The translations under genes and the position numbers were made by a program. Positions 16,755 through 25,329 of a stretch of DNA of 64,000 bases are shown here, piece by piece. The DNA comes from Pseudomonadota bacterium. GTDB lineage: Bacteria; Myxococcota; Myxococcia; Myxococcales; Myxococcaceae. A model generated the notes under the pieces. It was not told where the DNA came from, searched no databases, and saw nothing but the letters and a program-made list of their open reading frames with translations. The stretch spans positions 1-64,000 of the forward strand of contig JAFAFL010000046.1 of the NCBI GenBank assembly GCA_023423535.1. The letters are read 5' to 3'. The stretch's first letter is position 1. The number at the start of each line of letters is the position of its first letter.

Positions 16755-19160
16755 ATGGGCGCGTCCACGGTGCGGCTCGGCGACTTCCTCGACGTCCACC
16801 GCGAGGAGATCCTCCGCGAATGGGAGGCGATGGTCCGGACGCATCCGGAGGCGCGCCCGCTCTCGGGACGAACCCTGCGCGATCACATCCCGCCCCTGCT
16901 CGAGCACATCGCGGCGGCGGTCCGCGCGACCGGCGAGCAGACGCAGGGACAGCACCTCGCGAGGCTCCCGGAGATCCACGCCATCGAGCGGCTCGACATC
17001 GGCTTCGATCTGGAGACGGTGGTGTCCGAGCTGGGGATGCTCCGCCAGGTGGTGTTCCGGCAGTACGGGCCCTTCGCCGCCGGCCGGAACGGCTGCGAGC
17101 TCCTCGACGAGCTGCGCCGCTTCGACGACGCCATCACCGAAGTGACGGAGAAGTCGGTGCTCACCTACGCCCGCGCGCGGGAGCGAACGCTCGTGGCCCT
17201 CGACCGGATCTCCGCCGCGGCATTGGGCACCGGCGAGCTGGGCGCGTTCCTGCCGCGGCTGCTGCAGGTCCTGATGGAGACGACGGCGGCAGCGGACTTC
17301 GTGGCGGTGTTCCTGCGCGAGGGAGACCTGCTCCGCTTGCGCGCCGCGGTGGGCCCGAAGGCGGAGAGGGTGATGGGCCAGACCATCCCCATCGGCCAGC
17401 GCTGCGCCGGCATCGTGGCCCAGACGCGCGAGCCGCTGCTCGTGCACTCCGCGGCGACGGATCCGCACGTGACCGACGAGTACCTCCGCAGCGTCGGCGC
17501 GCGCGCCCTCTACGGCGTCCCGCTCATGCACGAGGACGAGGTCATCGGCGTGGCGAAGATGGCCTCCTGCACCGCCTACGACTTCTCGGGCGACGACAAG
17601 CAGCTCTTCCGCGCCATGGCGCGCCGCGCGACCTCCCTCATCGTCCAGGCGCAGCTGCTCTCCGACCTGCGCGCCAGCGAGGAGCGCTTCCGGCTCATGG
17701 TCAACGGCGTCACCGACCACGCGATCCTCATGCTCGATCCCGAGGGCCGCATCACGAGCTGGAACCGCGGCGCCGAGCGCATCAACGGCTACACCGAAGC
17801 CGAGGCCCTCGGGCGTTCCTACGCGTTCCTCTTTCCGGAAGAGCTGCGCGAGAAGGACGAGCCGCGCCGCCTGCTCGAAGAGGCCGCGGAGAGGGGCGTG
17901 TCGCAGCACGTCGCGGTGAGGGTGAGAAAGGACGGCACGCGCTACCACGCGGACGCGACGCTCACCGCGGTCCGCGATTCGGAGGGAGTCCTGCGCGGCT
18001 TCGCGAAGATCACCCGCGACGTGACCGAACGCACCGAGGCCGAGCACGAGCGCGAGCGGCTGGCCGTGGCGCTGGAGGCGCGCTCCTCCCTCCTCGACGA
18101 GGTCATCACCCGGCTTCCGGTGGGCGTGGTGATCGTCGAGCCCTCGGGCCGCTTCGTGAAGTTCAACGAGAAGCTCGCCCGCGTGTGGGGACTGGAGGGT
18201 CTGCCGGAGGTCGCGTCGCTCGAGGAGTACCACCTCTCCCGGGGCCGCTTCGCCGACGGGCGCGAGGTCGGCGCCGAGGAGTGGCCGATGGCGCGCGCGA
18301 TCCGCGAGCGGAAGCCCACGCCGGAGGTGCAGATCGAGCTCGACCGCGCCGACGGAAGCACCGCGGTGACGCTGCAGAGCGCGGCGCCGGTGTTCGACGA
18401 CGCGGGCAACGTGATCGCCGCGGTGGTGACGATCATCGACATCACCGAGCGCGCCGAGGCCGAGGTCCTCCGCGAACGCTTCACCGCGATCCTCGGCCAC
18501 GACCTGAAGAACCCGCTGCAGACGATCACCCTCTCCACCTCCGCGATGCTGCGCTCCGAGACCTTCCCCGACGCCTGGCGGCGCCACGTGGGGCGCATCG
18601 CGAGCTCGGCGCGGACGATGTCGCAGATGATCTCCGACCTGCTCGATGCCACCCGCGGACGCATCGGTTCGGGGATGCCGGTGCAGCCGGAGCCGATGGA
18701 TCTTCGCGCGGTGGTGCAGCAGGTCGCCGAAGAACTGGAGATCGAGTTCCCCGAGCGTCACATCGAGGTCGACGCCGTCTGCCGCTCCGCCGACTGCCCG
18801 GACTTCCGCGGCGAGTGGGACCTCACGCGGCTGCAGCAGCTCGTGCAGAACCTCGCGCGGAACGCGGTGCGCCACGGGGCCGCGGACGGCCCGGTCCGCT
18901 TGTCGCTCGAGGACGGCGGCACCGAGGTCAGGCTCTCCGTCCACAACCGCGGCGAGCCCATCCCGGATGACCTGCGCCCCGACCTCTTCAAACCCTTCCG
19001 GCGCCGGAGCGACAGCACCGAGGGCCTCGGGCTCGGCCTCTACATCGTGCAGGAGATCGCCCGCGGACACGGCGGCCGCGTCACCTTCACCAGCTCGCGC
19101 GAAGAGGGCACCACCTTCGTCGTCACCCTTCCGAGGGGCAGGAACATCGTCCGCCCCTGA
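16755..19160 (+). CDS. Multi-sensor histidine kinase: RsbRD-N, GAF, two PAS, HisKA, HATPase
   Basis: An 801-residue cytoplasmic hybrid sensor without obvious membrane segments. The first 150 residues resemble the all-helical N-terminal domain of RsbRD-type stress regulators. A GAF domain follows (about 170-300), then PAS domains at about 310-430 and 445-570. The phospho-acceptor is His582 in GHDLKNPL. The ATP-binding domain has NLARNAVRHG, HNRGEPIP and GLGLGLYIVQE. A soluble sensor implies an internal or diffusible signal. It lies 74 bases after the CapC operon and 102 bases before a single-domain response regulator on the same strand, which makes that protein its likely partner. Confidence 0.9.
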   Translation: MGASTVRLGDFLDVHREEILREWEAMVRTHPEARPLSGRTLRDHIPPLLEHIAAAVRATGEQTQGQHLARLPEIHAIERLDIGFDLETVVSELGMLRQVVFRQYGPFAAGRNGCELLDELRRFDDAITEVTEKSVLTYARARERTLVALDRISAAALGTGELGAFLPRLLQVLMETTAAADFVAVFLREGDLLRLRAAVGPKAERVMGQTIPIGQRCAGIVAQTREPLLVHSAATDPHVTDEYLRSVGARALYGVPLMHEDEVIGVAKMASCTAYDFSGDDKQLFRAMARRATSLIVQAQLLSDLRASEERFRLMVNGVTDHAILMLDPEGRITSWNRGAERINGYTEAEALGRSYAFLFPEELREKDEPRRLLEEAAERGVSQHVAVRVRKDGTRYHADATLTAVRDSEGVLRGFAKITRDVTERTEAEHERERLAVALEARSSLLDEVITRLPVGVVIVEPSGRFVKFNEKLARVWGLEGLPEVASLEEYHLSRGRFADGREVGAEEWPMARAIRERKPTPEVQIELDRADGSTAVTLQSAAPVFDDAGNVIAAVVTIIDITERAEAEVLRERFTAILGHDLKNPLQTITLSTSAMLRSETFPDAWRRHVGRIASSARTMSQMISDLLDATRGRIGSGMPVQPEPMDLRAVVQQVAEELEIEFPERHIEVDAVCRSADCPDFRGEWDLTRLQQLVQNLARNAVRHGAADGPVRLSLEDGGTEVRLSVHNRGEPIPDDLRPDLFKPFRRRSDSTEGLGLGLYIVQEIARGHGGRVTFTSSREEGTTFVVTLPRGRNIVRP

Positions 19161-19262
19161 ACCGGCAGATGTGCCCAGTTCGCGCAATAGGCGACGGGGG
19201 CAGCAAAATCGGAACGTTCAATTGACGAGTCCCTCCGGTACGAGCAACGTCGCGGCCCTCCG

Positions 19263-19640
19263 ATGAGCAACTCATCCGGGCCCCGGCTCCTCCTCGTCGA
19301 TGATGACCTCGCGCTGCGAGAGACCGTGGCCGAGGTCCTCCGGGACGAAGGCTACGAGGTCGTCGAAGCCGAGAACGGCCGCGCGGCGCTGAACCTGCTG
19401 CAGTCCGGCGTGTCGCCCGCGCTCATCCTGCTCGACCTGATGATGCCGGTGATGGACGGCTCCACGTTCTGCCGCGCGCTGCGTGCCGAACCGTCGATCG
19501 CCGCGCTGCCCGTCGTCGTCATCTCCGCCAACGCCCGCGCGCAGGAGCAGGCCCTCGAGTGCGGCGCGGACGAGTACCTCCCCAAGCCGTTCGACATCGA
19601 AGCGCTCCTCCGCATCGTGTCGCGGTGGGCGAAGCGCTGA
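19263..19640 (+). CDS. Single-domain response regulator (receiver only)
   Basis: A 125-residue CheY-like receiver with an acidic pocket (VDDD, residues 12-15), phospho-acceptor Asp58 in LILLDLMMP, the conserved Ser/Thr region (VVISA) and Lys in YLPKPF. There is no output domain, so it acts by protein contact or as a phosphorelay carrier. It follows the 801-residue kinase and converges on another kinase gene 15 bases away, so either could be its donor. Confidence 0.93.
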   Translation: MSNSSGPRLLLVDDDLALRETVAEVLRDEGYEVVEAENGRAALNLLQSGVSPALILLDLMMPVMDGSTFCRALRAEPSIAALPVVVISANARAQEQALECGADEYLPKPFDIEALLRIVSRWAKR

Positions 19641-19655
19641 GCGGTCGCCGGAGCG

Positions 19656-20780
19656 CTATCCCTCCACCGGCTGCACCGTGAGCGCGCCCACGTAGGGCCG
19701 TGCATCCACCGGCAGATCGATGGTGAAGGTGGTGCCGCGCTCCGGGAGGCTGTCCACGCTGACGGTGCCGCCGTGGGCCTCTGCGGCGCCGCGCACCTGG
19801 GCGAGCCCGAGCCCCCAGCCGCGGTGACCGCCAGACTCGGCGGTCCGCAGGCGCTGGAAGGCACGGAAGAGGGTCTCCTGCTCTTCGGCGGGGATGGGGT
19901 CGCCGTGGTTGTGGACCATCACCCGCACCCGCCCGTGGGACTGCCGGACGGCGACGGAGATGGGCCGGTTCGGCGAGCCGTACTTCACCGCGTTGCCCGC
20001 GAGGTTCTCGACCGCGCGCCGGAGCAACTCGGGTGAGAAGTAGCCCGGCACCTGCTCCGGGGCCTCGAGCACGAAGCGCTCTCCGTGCTCTCCGAGCTGG
20101 TTCTCCAGCGCCTGCCGCACCACCTCCACGAGGTCCACCTGCTCGAGCTCGAGCGGGAGCTTGCCGCCCGCCTGGACGCGCATTGCGTCGAGGAGGTCCT
20201 GGAGCATGCGGTCGGCGCGGTCCACGGTGTCCGCCACCCGCGCGGCCCAGCGGGGGACGCGCTCGCTCTGCGGCTTGCGCAGGATGAGGCTCGCGTTCGC
20301 CCGCGCCGCCGCGAGCGGATTGCGCAGGTCGTGCGCGAGCGTGGCCACGAGTCGCTGCCGCAGCTCCGCCTCCACCAGCGCGTACGCGGTGCAGGCCTTC
20401 CTCAGCGACTCGTCGATGGAGGTGTGGACGATGTGTCGCTCCTCCGCCGTCAGCGGGCCTGACTCTTCGAGCACCTCGAGGAGGACCTCGCGCAGGAGCT
20501 TGTACTCGATGATCAGATCCTCGAGCCGGAACTGCGTCAGCCGCATGCGCTCGCTTCCGTGTTCCTCCGCGACGGTGCTGCCCTCGGTGCCGGTGCGGCG
20601 AGGGTGGCCGGGCGTGAGCGCTTCGGCGAGCTGCCGCAGCAGCGCGGGCAGCGTGTTGATGAGGACCGGGTGGCTCTCGCGCGTCGCGGCAGGCACCTCG
20701 CGCCGAAGCCGCTCCTCCCAGATCGAGATGATCCGCACCAGCTGCTCGATGAGGTGCGCGCCAGCGTGACCACCGCCCAT
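19656..20780 (-). CDS. Histidine kinase with helical N-terminal domain
   Basis: A 374-residue soluble kinase. The first 140 residues are helical and resemble RsbRD-like or four-helix sensor modules. The HisKA domain has its acceptor at about His150 (AHDLRNPL). The HATPase domain contains ENLAGNAVKYG, HNHGDPIP and WGLGLAQVRGAAEAHGG. It is convergent with the response regulator gene, with only 15 bases between stops. Kinase and ATPase boxes closely resemble those of the kinases at 16755 and 23353, suggesting local duplication and domain shuffling. Confidence 0.9.
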   Translation of the reverse strand: MGGGHAGAHLIEQLVRIISIWEERLRREVPAATRESHPVLINTLPALLRQLAEALTPGHPRRTGTEGSTVAEEHGSERMRLTQFRLEDLIIEYKLLREVLLEVLEESGPLTAEERHIVHTSIDESLRKACTAYALVEAELRQRLVATLAHDLRNPLAAARANASLILRKPQSERVPRWAARVADTVDRADRMLQDLLDAMRVQAGGKLPLELEQVDLVEVVRQALENQLGEHGERFVLEAPEQVPGYFSPELLRRAVENLAGNAVKYGSPNRPISVAVRQSHGRVRVMVHNHGDPIPAEEQETLFRAFQRLRTAESGGHRGWGLGLAQVRGAAEAHGGTVSVDSLPERGTTFTIDLPVDARPYVGALTVQPVEG

Positions 20781-20869
20781 GTCTCAGAAGGTAGGGACGA
20801 TTGCCGCACGCGTTGGAGGAGGCCTGCTCGCCCAACGCGCTTCCCGCCGAGCCGTCGGGTGTCACACGG

Positions 20870-21571
20870 CTACGGGATCATGTCGAAGAGCAGCGCCTCG
20901 CCTTCGCTCGAGGACGAGAGCGACAGCTGCTCCGCGCCGGTGATCGCCACGCCGTCTCCCGCCGACAGCGCGGTGCCGTTGAGCGACACTTCACCCTTCA
21001 CCACGTGCAGCCACCCGAGCCGGCCCTCGGGGATCTCGTGCGTCACGCGCTGGCCCTCGCCGAGCACCGTCGCGTACAGCCGCGCATCCTGCTGGATGCG
21101 GACCGAGCCCTCCTCGCCCTCCGGCGACGCCACGAGCCGCAGCCGCCCGCGCTTCTCCTCGTCGCCGAAGGTCTTCTGCTCGTAGCCCGCGGGCAGGCCA
21201 CGCGCGCGGGGCATGAGCCAGATCTGCAGGAAGTGCACGCGCTCGGTCTTCGACGCGTTGTACTCGGCGTGCACCACCCCGGTGCCCGCGCTCATGCGCT
21301 GCACGTCACCGGGGCGGATGACCGAGCCGTTGCCCATGTTGTCGCGGTGCTCGAGCCCGCCCTCGATGACGTAGGAGATGATCTCCATGTCCCGGTGCTG
21401 GTGCGGAGGAAAGCCGCCGCCGCCGTCGACGGTGTCGTCGTTGATCACCCGCAGGGGCCCGAAGCCCATGTGCCGCGGGTCGTAGTAGCCCGCGAACGAG
21501 AACGTGTGGTGCGACGTGAGCCAGCCGTGCTCGGCGTGGCCGCGGTCCTCTGCCTTGCGCAGGGTGATCAT
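20870..21571 (-). CDS. Pirin family protein, YhhW-like bicupin
   Basis: A 233-residue pirin. The metal-binding motif of the N-terminal cupin is visible as PPHQHRDMEIISYV, followed by EH-x-D and TGVVHAE. YhhW-type relatives can act as quercetin 2,3-dioxygenases or redox sensors. It is co-directional with the yceI-like gene 54 bases upstream, and both face a divergent LysR gene, a recurrent layout in Proteobacteria. It is probably induced with yceI under LysR control. Confidence 0.92.
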   Translation of the reverse strand: MITLRKAEDRGHAEHGWLTSHHTFSFAGYYDPRHMGFGPLRVINDDTVDGGGGFPPHQHRDMEIISYVIEGGLEHRDNMGNGSVIRPGDVQRMSAGTGVVHAEYNASKTERVHFLQIWLMPRARGLPAGYEQKTFGDEEKRGRLRLVASPEGEEGSVRIQQDARLYATVLGEGQRVTHEIPEGRLGWLHVVKGEVSLNGTALSAGDGVAITGAEQLSLSSSSEGEALLFDMIP

Positions 21572-21625
21572 GGGACTGCTCCTCTCCTCTCGTCTCGGAT
21601 GGATGAATGTAGTGCCGCGCCGGGC

Positions 21626-22174
21626 TCAGGCCGCGGCGGTCGCCTGCTGCTGCACCGCCTGCACGTCGAGGCTGATCTCCACCTTCTCGCCGACGAGCAC
21701 GCCGCCCGTCTCCAGCGCCTGGTTCCAGGACAGCCCGAAGTCCTTGCGGTTGATGCTCGTCTGCGCCGCGAAGCCGATGCGCTGGTTGCCCCAGGGGTCC
21801 TTGCCCAGCGCGAGGTACTCGGCCTCGAGCGTCACCGGCTTCGTCACGCCACGGATGGTGAGGTCGCCGCTGATCCGGTACTGGCCCTCGCCCGCGGGCT
21901 CGAACTTCGTGCTGACGAAGGTGAGCTCCGGGTGGTTCTCCGCGTCGAAGAAGTCCGCCGAGCGCAGGTGTCCGTCGCGCTTCGGCTCACGCGTGTCGAT
22001 GCTCGCCGCGCGGATGCGGGCGGTCACCTTCGAGGCCTCGAGGTTCTGCGGGTCGAACGCCAGCGTCGCCTCCCAGTCGCCGAAGCTGCCGCGCACCTTC
22101 GAGATGACCATGTGGCGCACGGTGAAGTGCACGCCCGAGTGGCTGGTGTCGATGTTCCAGGTCTGCGTCGTCAT
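21626..22174 (-). CDS. YceI family lipocalin-like protein
   Basis: The ATG at 22174 is chosen because a GAGGAG Shine-Dalgarno sequence lies a few bases upstream and the family starts with this W-x-ID-x-SHS-x-VHF pattern; the frame extends further upstream without homology. The 182-residue product has the typical YceI sequence (VRHMVISKVRG, KPVTLE, NRKDFGL). YceI proteins bind isoprenoid lipids in a beta-barrel. This one has no signal peptide and should be cytoplasmic. It is first gene of the yceI-pirin unit, divergent from the LysR gene. Confidence 0.92.
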   Translation of the reverse strand: MTTQTWNIDTSHSGVHFTVRHMVISKVRGSFGDWEATLAFDPQNLEASKVTARIRAASIDTREPKRDGHLRSADFFDAENHPELTFVSTKFEPAGEGQYRISGDLTIRGVTKPVTLEAEYLALGKDPWGNQRIGFAAQTSINRKDFGLSWNQALETGGVLVGEKVEISLDVQAVQQQATAAA

Positions 22175-22328
22175 GTCCGTTCTCCTCGTTCTTCTGGTTG
22201 TGAGTTCGTGTCTCGCGGCAGCGCGTCTCGCCGCCACACAGACAAGATGCGCCTCCGGAGGCTGTGGCACAATCTCCGCTGCTTGATATGACTGTCCCAT
22301 CAGCGGAACAACGAAAGCGAGCCCGCGC
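22175..22328 (+). promoter_or_regulatory. Divergent control region between yceI-like and lysR-like genes
   Basis: 154 bases separate the two starts. It contains a perfect 12-base palindrome, GCCTCCGGAGGC, at 22251-22262, and a short AT-richer stretch (TTGATATGACTG) around 22284-22295. A LysR activator usually binds such a divergent region to repress itself and switch on the opposite genes. Which element is bound is unknown. Confidence 0.4.
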
Positions 22329-23243
22329 GTGATCGACCTCAACGAGATGCTCGTCTTCGCCCGCGTGGTGCAGACCGGAAGCTTCAGCGCCGCCGCGCGT
22401 GATCTGGAGATGCCGAAGAGCACGGTGAGCCGCCGCGTCTCCGAGCTCGAAGGAAGGGTGGGCGCGCGGCTGCTGCAGCGGACGACGCGGAAGCTCGGCC
22501 TGACCGACGTGGGCAGGGTCTTCTACGAGTACGCAGCGCGGATCGTCAGCGAGGCGGAGGAGGCGGAGCAGGCGGTGACGCGGATGCAGTCGTCGCCGCG
22601 CGGGCTGCTGCGGGTGAGCGCGCCGCTCTCCTTCGCGGCGGTGGGGCCGGTGGTGGCGCGGTTCCTCGAGGCGAACCCGGACGTGCAGTTGGAGCTCTTC
22701 TGCACCGACCGCCAGGTGCACCTCGTGGAGGAGCACTTCGACCTCGCGCTGCGGGCGGGGAACCTCGCGGACTCGTCGCTCGTGGCGCGCAGGCTCGGCG
22801 TCATCCGCAGCGTGCTCGTCGCCGCGCCCCAGTACCTCTCCGAGCGAGGCACCCCGAAGACCGCGCGCGAGCTGACGCGGCACACCTGCATCACCTTTGG
22901 CGCGGGCTCGGCGCCGAACGTGTGGTCGCTGGTTCCGGACGCGCGCGAAGCAGAGGGCGAAGAGGCCGGGCCGCAGAAGGAGGAGGTTCGCGTCACCCCG
23001 CGCTTCGTCGTCAACGATCCGGAGACGGCGCGGAACGCCGCGCGCGAAGGACTGGGGATCGCGTTCCTCCCCGAGTTCGTCTGCACCGAGGATCTGGCGA
23101 AGCGACGGTTGCGCCGCGTCCTCTCCGGCCTGTGCTCCGCGCCCACGCCGCTTCAGGCGGTCTATCCCTCGGCGAGGCACCTCTCACCGAAGGTCGTCGC
23201 GTTCATCGAGCACCTGAAGAGCAACTTCCGGCTCGGCAACTGA
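22329..23243 (+). CDS. LysR-type transcriptional regulator
   Basis: A 304-residue regulator starting with GTG. The winged helix is in residues 1-60 (FARVVQTGSFSAAARDLEMPKSTVSRRVSELE), followed by the linker helix and a periplasmic-binding-like effector domain. The AARDL and SRRVSELE pattern is typical of the AaeR/DmlR-like branch. Divergent from yceI-pirin, which it likely controls. The effector is unknown; redox or electrophile signals are common for such modules. Confidence 0.95.
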   Translation: MIDLNEMLVFARVVQTGSFSAAARDLEMPKSTVSRRVSELEGRVGARLLQRTTRKLGLTDVGRVFYEYAARIVSEAEEAEQAVTRMQSSPRGLLRVSAPLSFAAVGPVVARFLEANPDVQLELFCTDRQVHLVEEHFDLALRAGNLADSSLVARRLGVIRSVLVAAPQYLSERGTPKTARELTRHTCITFGAGSAPNVWSLVPDAREAEGEEAGPQKEEVRVTPRFVVNDPETARNAAREGLGIAFLPEFVCTEDLAKRRLRRVLSGLCSAPTPLQAVYPSARHLSPKVVAFIEHLKSNFRLGN

Positions 23244-23352
23244 CGCACGCCCGCCTGCCCTGCGCTTACCCGCGGGCGCAAGGAGGCCGCGTTGCCCCGG
23301 CGTGACGCGCGCCCAACCTTGAGGGTGATCGGACAACCGACCACCACTCCGC

Positions 23353-25329
23353 ATGACCCGCCTCGACGCCGACCCCAACACGGATGCGCACTTCCGCTAC
23401 CTCGTCGACAGCGTGAAGGGCCACGCCATCTTCGGCATGGACCTCGAGGGGCGGATCACCAGCTGGAACCCGGGCGCCGAACGCATCAAGGGCTGGCGCG
23501 CGGACGAGATTCTGGGGAGGCACTTCCGCGTGCTCTTTCCGCCGGAGCTGCGCGCAGTCGGGCATCCGGAGAGGGAGCTCCGACACGCGCTCGAACATGG
23601 CCGCTACAGCGGAGAGGAGACCCGGCAGCGCAAGGACGGCACGCTCTTCATCGCCAACGTGAACCTCTACGTGCTGCGCGACGACGCGAACCGGCCCACC
23701 GGCTTCGTGAAGGTCACCGAGGACGTGACGGAGCGGAAGCGCCAGGAGGAGGCCCTGCGCGCGAACGAGGCGCGCTTGAAGGCGCTGCTCGCCGCGCTCG
23801 AGGAGGGCATCTGCGTCTACGACGCGCAGGGGGTCATCCAGTTCGCGAACAGCGCGGCGCAGCGCCTGACGGGGATGCCGGCGGAGGCGCTCGTCGGCCG
23901 GAGCGTGGACGACGCCGATTGGGACGTGGTGAACGAGGACGGAACGCCCTGTCCGCCCGAGGAGATCCCCACCCGCCGCTCCATCGAACGCGGCGAAGAG
24001 GTGCGCGGCCGGGTGATGGGCATCCGCGGCGTGAAGGGAAGGCGGCTGTGGATCTCGATCAACTCGCGGCCGATCCTCGACGACGAGGGCCGCATCACCG
24101 GCGCGGTGACCTCCTTCTTCGACGTGAGCGAGCGCCGCGAGGCAGACGCGGAGCGCACCCGGCTCCACGCCGCCGAACGGACCGCGCGGGCGCAGGCGGA
24201 GGCGGACAGGCACCGGCTCTTCTCCATCTTCCAGTACGCGCCGCTGGCCATCGCCATCTTCCGCGGGCCCCGGCACGTCATCGAGTTCGCGAACCCGGTC
24301 CAGTGCCGCATCTGGGGACGCGCGCCGGATAGCCTGGTGGGACGGCCGGTGGCGGAGGCCCTGCCGGAGCTCGCGGAGCAGGGCCTCGTCGAGCGCGTCT
24401 TCGATCCGGTCTTCCACCACGGCGAGTCGATGGTGATGACCGAGGCGCCGCTGTCCCTGCCGAAGCTCGCCGGAGACGGCACGTTGGAGATGGGCTACTA
24501 CAACTTCGTGCACGTCCCCACGCGCGCGCTCGAGGGCACCGTGGACGGCTTCATGTCGGTGGCGTGGGACGTGACGGCTTCCGTGGCGGCGCGAAGGAAG
24601 AGCGAAGCGCTCACCGAGGAGCTCGCGGAGCGTCACGCGTTCGAGCGCCAGCTCATCGGCCTCGTGAGCCACGACCTGCGAAACCCGCTCTCGGCGATCC
24701 TTCTCACCGCCGCGGCGATGGCCCGGCGCAACGAGCTCGATCCGGCGCAGGCGCAGTCGGTGCTGCGGATCCAGAGCGCGGCGGAGCGGGCCGCGAGGCT
24801 GGTGCAGGACCTCCTCGACTTCACCCGCGCGCGGATGACCGGGAGCATCCCGGTGGCGCCCCGGCCGGCGGATCTGCACGCGGTCACGAGGAAGGTGCTC
24901 GACGAGATCGAGGCCGCGCACCCGGGGAGGCAGCTCGTGCTCGAGCAGAGGGGCGACGGGCACGGCGAGCTCGACCCGGAGCGGCTCGCGCAGGTGCTGC
25001 AGAACCTCCTCGTCAACGCGGTGAAGTACAGCCGGCCGGGCTCACCCATCCACGTCGTCAGTCACGGCGAGGACGGGGCGCTCACGATCTGCGTGCACAA
25101 CGAGGGCGAGCCGCTCGCGCCGGAGCAGCTGCCCCGCATCTTCGAGCCGCTGCAGCGCGCGCGCGCCGACCGCGACGTCACCCACCGCTCGATGGGGCTC
25201 GGCCTCTACATCGTGAAGCACATCACCGAGGCCCACGGCGGCACCGTCACCGTGCAGAGCGATGCGCAGACGGGCACGACCTTCACCGTCCGGCTGCCGC
25301 GCGTCACCCCTCGTGGTGGCGGAGCGTGA
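23353..25329 (+). CDS. Histidine kinase with three PAS domains
   Basis: The 658-residue soluble kinase has PAS domains at about residues 10-130, 140-265 and 280-415, joined by coiled linkers. HisKA has acceptor His440 in SHDLRNPLSAI; HATPase has LLVNAVKYSRPGSP, HNEGEPLA and MGLGLYIVKHITEAHGG. No transmembrane segment is visible. No response regulator is adjacent in the operon. The 3' end overlaps the convergent CapA-like gene by 26 bases, so transcription of one may interfere with the other. Confidence 0.9.
   Translation: MTRLDADPNTDAHFRYLVDSVKGHAIFGMDLEGRITSWNPGAERIKGWRADEILGRHFRVLFPPELRAVGHPERELRHALEHGRYSGEETRQRKDGTLFIANVNLYVLRDDANRPTGFVKVTEDVTERKRQEEALRANEARLKALLAALEEGICVYDAQGVIQFANSAAQRLTGMPAEALVGRSVDDADWDVVNEDGTPCPPEEIPTRRSIERGEEVRGRVMGIRGVKGRRLWISINSRPILDDEGRITGAVTSFFDVSERREADAERTRLHAAERTARAQAEADRHRLFSIFQYAPLAIAIFRGPRHVIEFANPVQCRIWGRAPDSLVGRPVAEALPELAEQGLVERVFDPVFHHGESMVMTEAPLSLPKLAGDGTLEMGYYNFVHVPTRALEGTVDGFMSVAWDVTASVAARRKSEALTEELAERHAFERQLIGLVSHDLRNPLSAILLTAAAMARRNELDPAQAQSVLRIQSAAERAARLVQDLLDFTRARMTGSIPVAPRPADLHAVTRKVLDEIEAAHPGRQLVLEQRGDGHGELDPERLAQVLQNLLVNAVKYSRPGSPIHVVSHGEDGALTICVHNEGEPLAPEQLPRIFEPLQRARADRDVTHRSMGLGLYIVKHITEAHGGTVTVQSDAQTGTTFTVRLPRVTPRGGGA

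Noticed and set aside
22265..22283. TGGCAC with GG-N10-GC spacing, a sigma-54-like promoter before lysR
   Set aside because: The downstream half reads CCGC rather than TTGC and such spacing is common by chance at this GC content.
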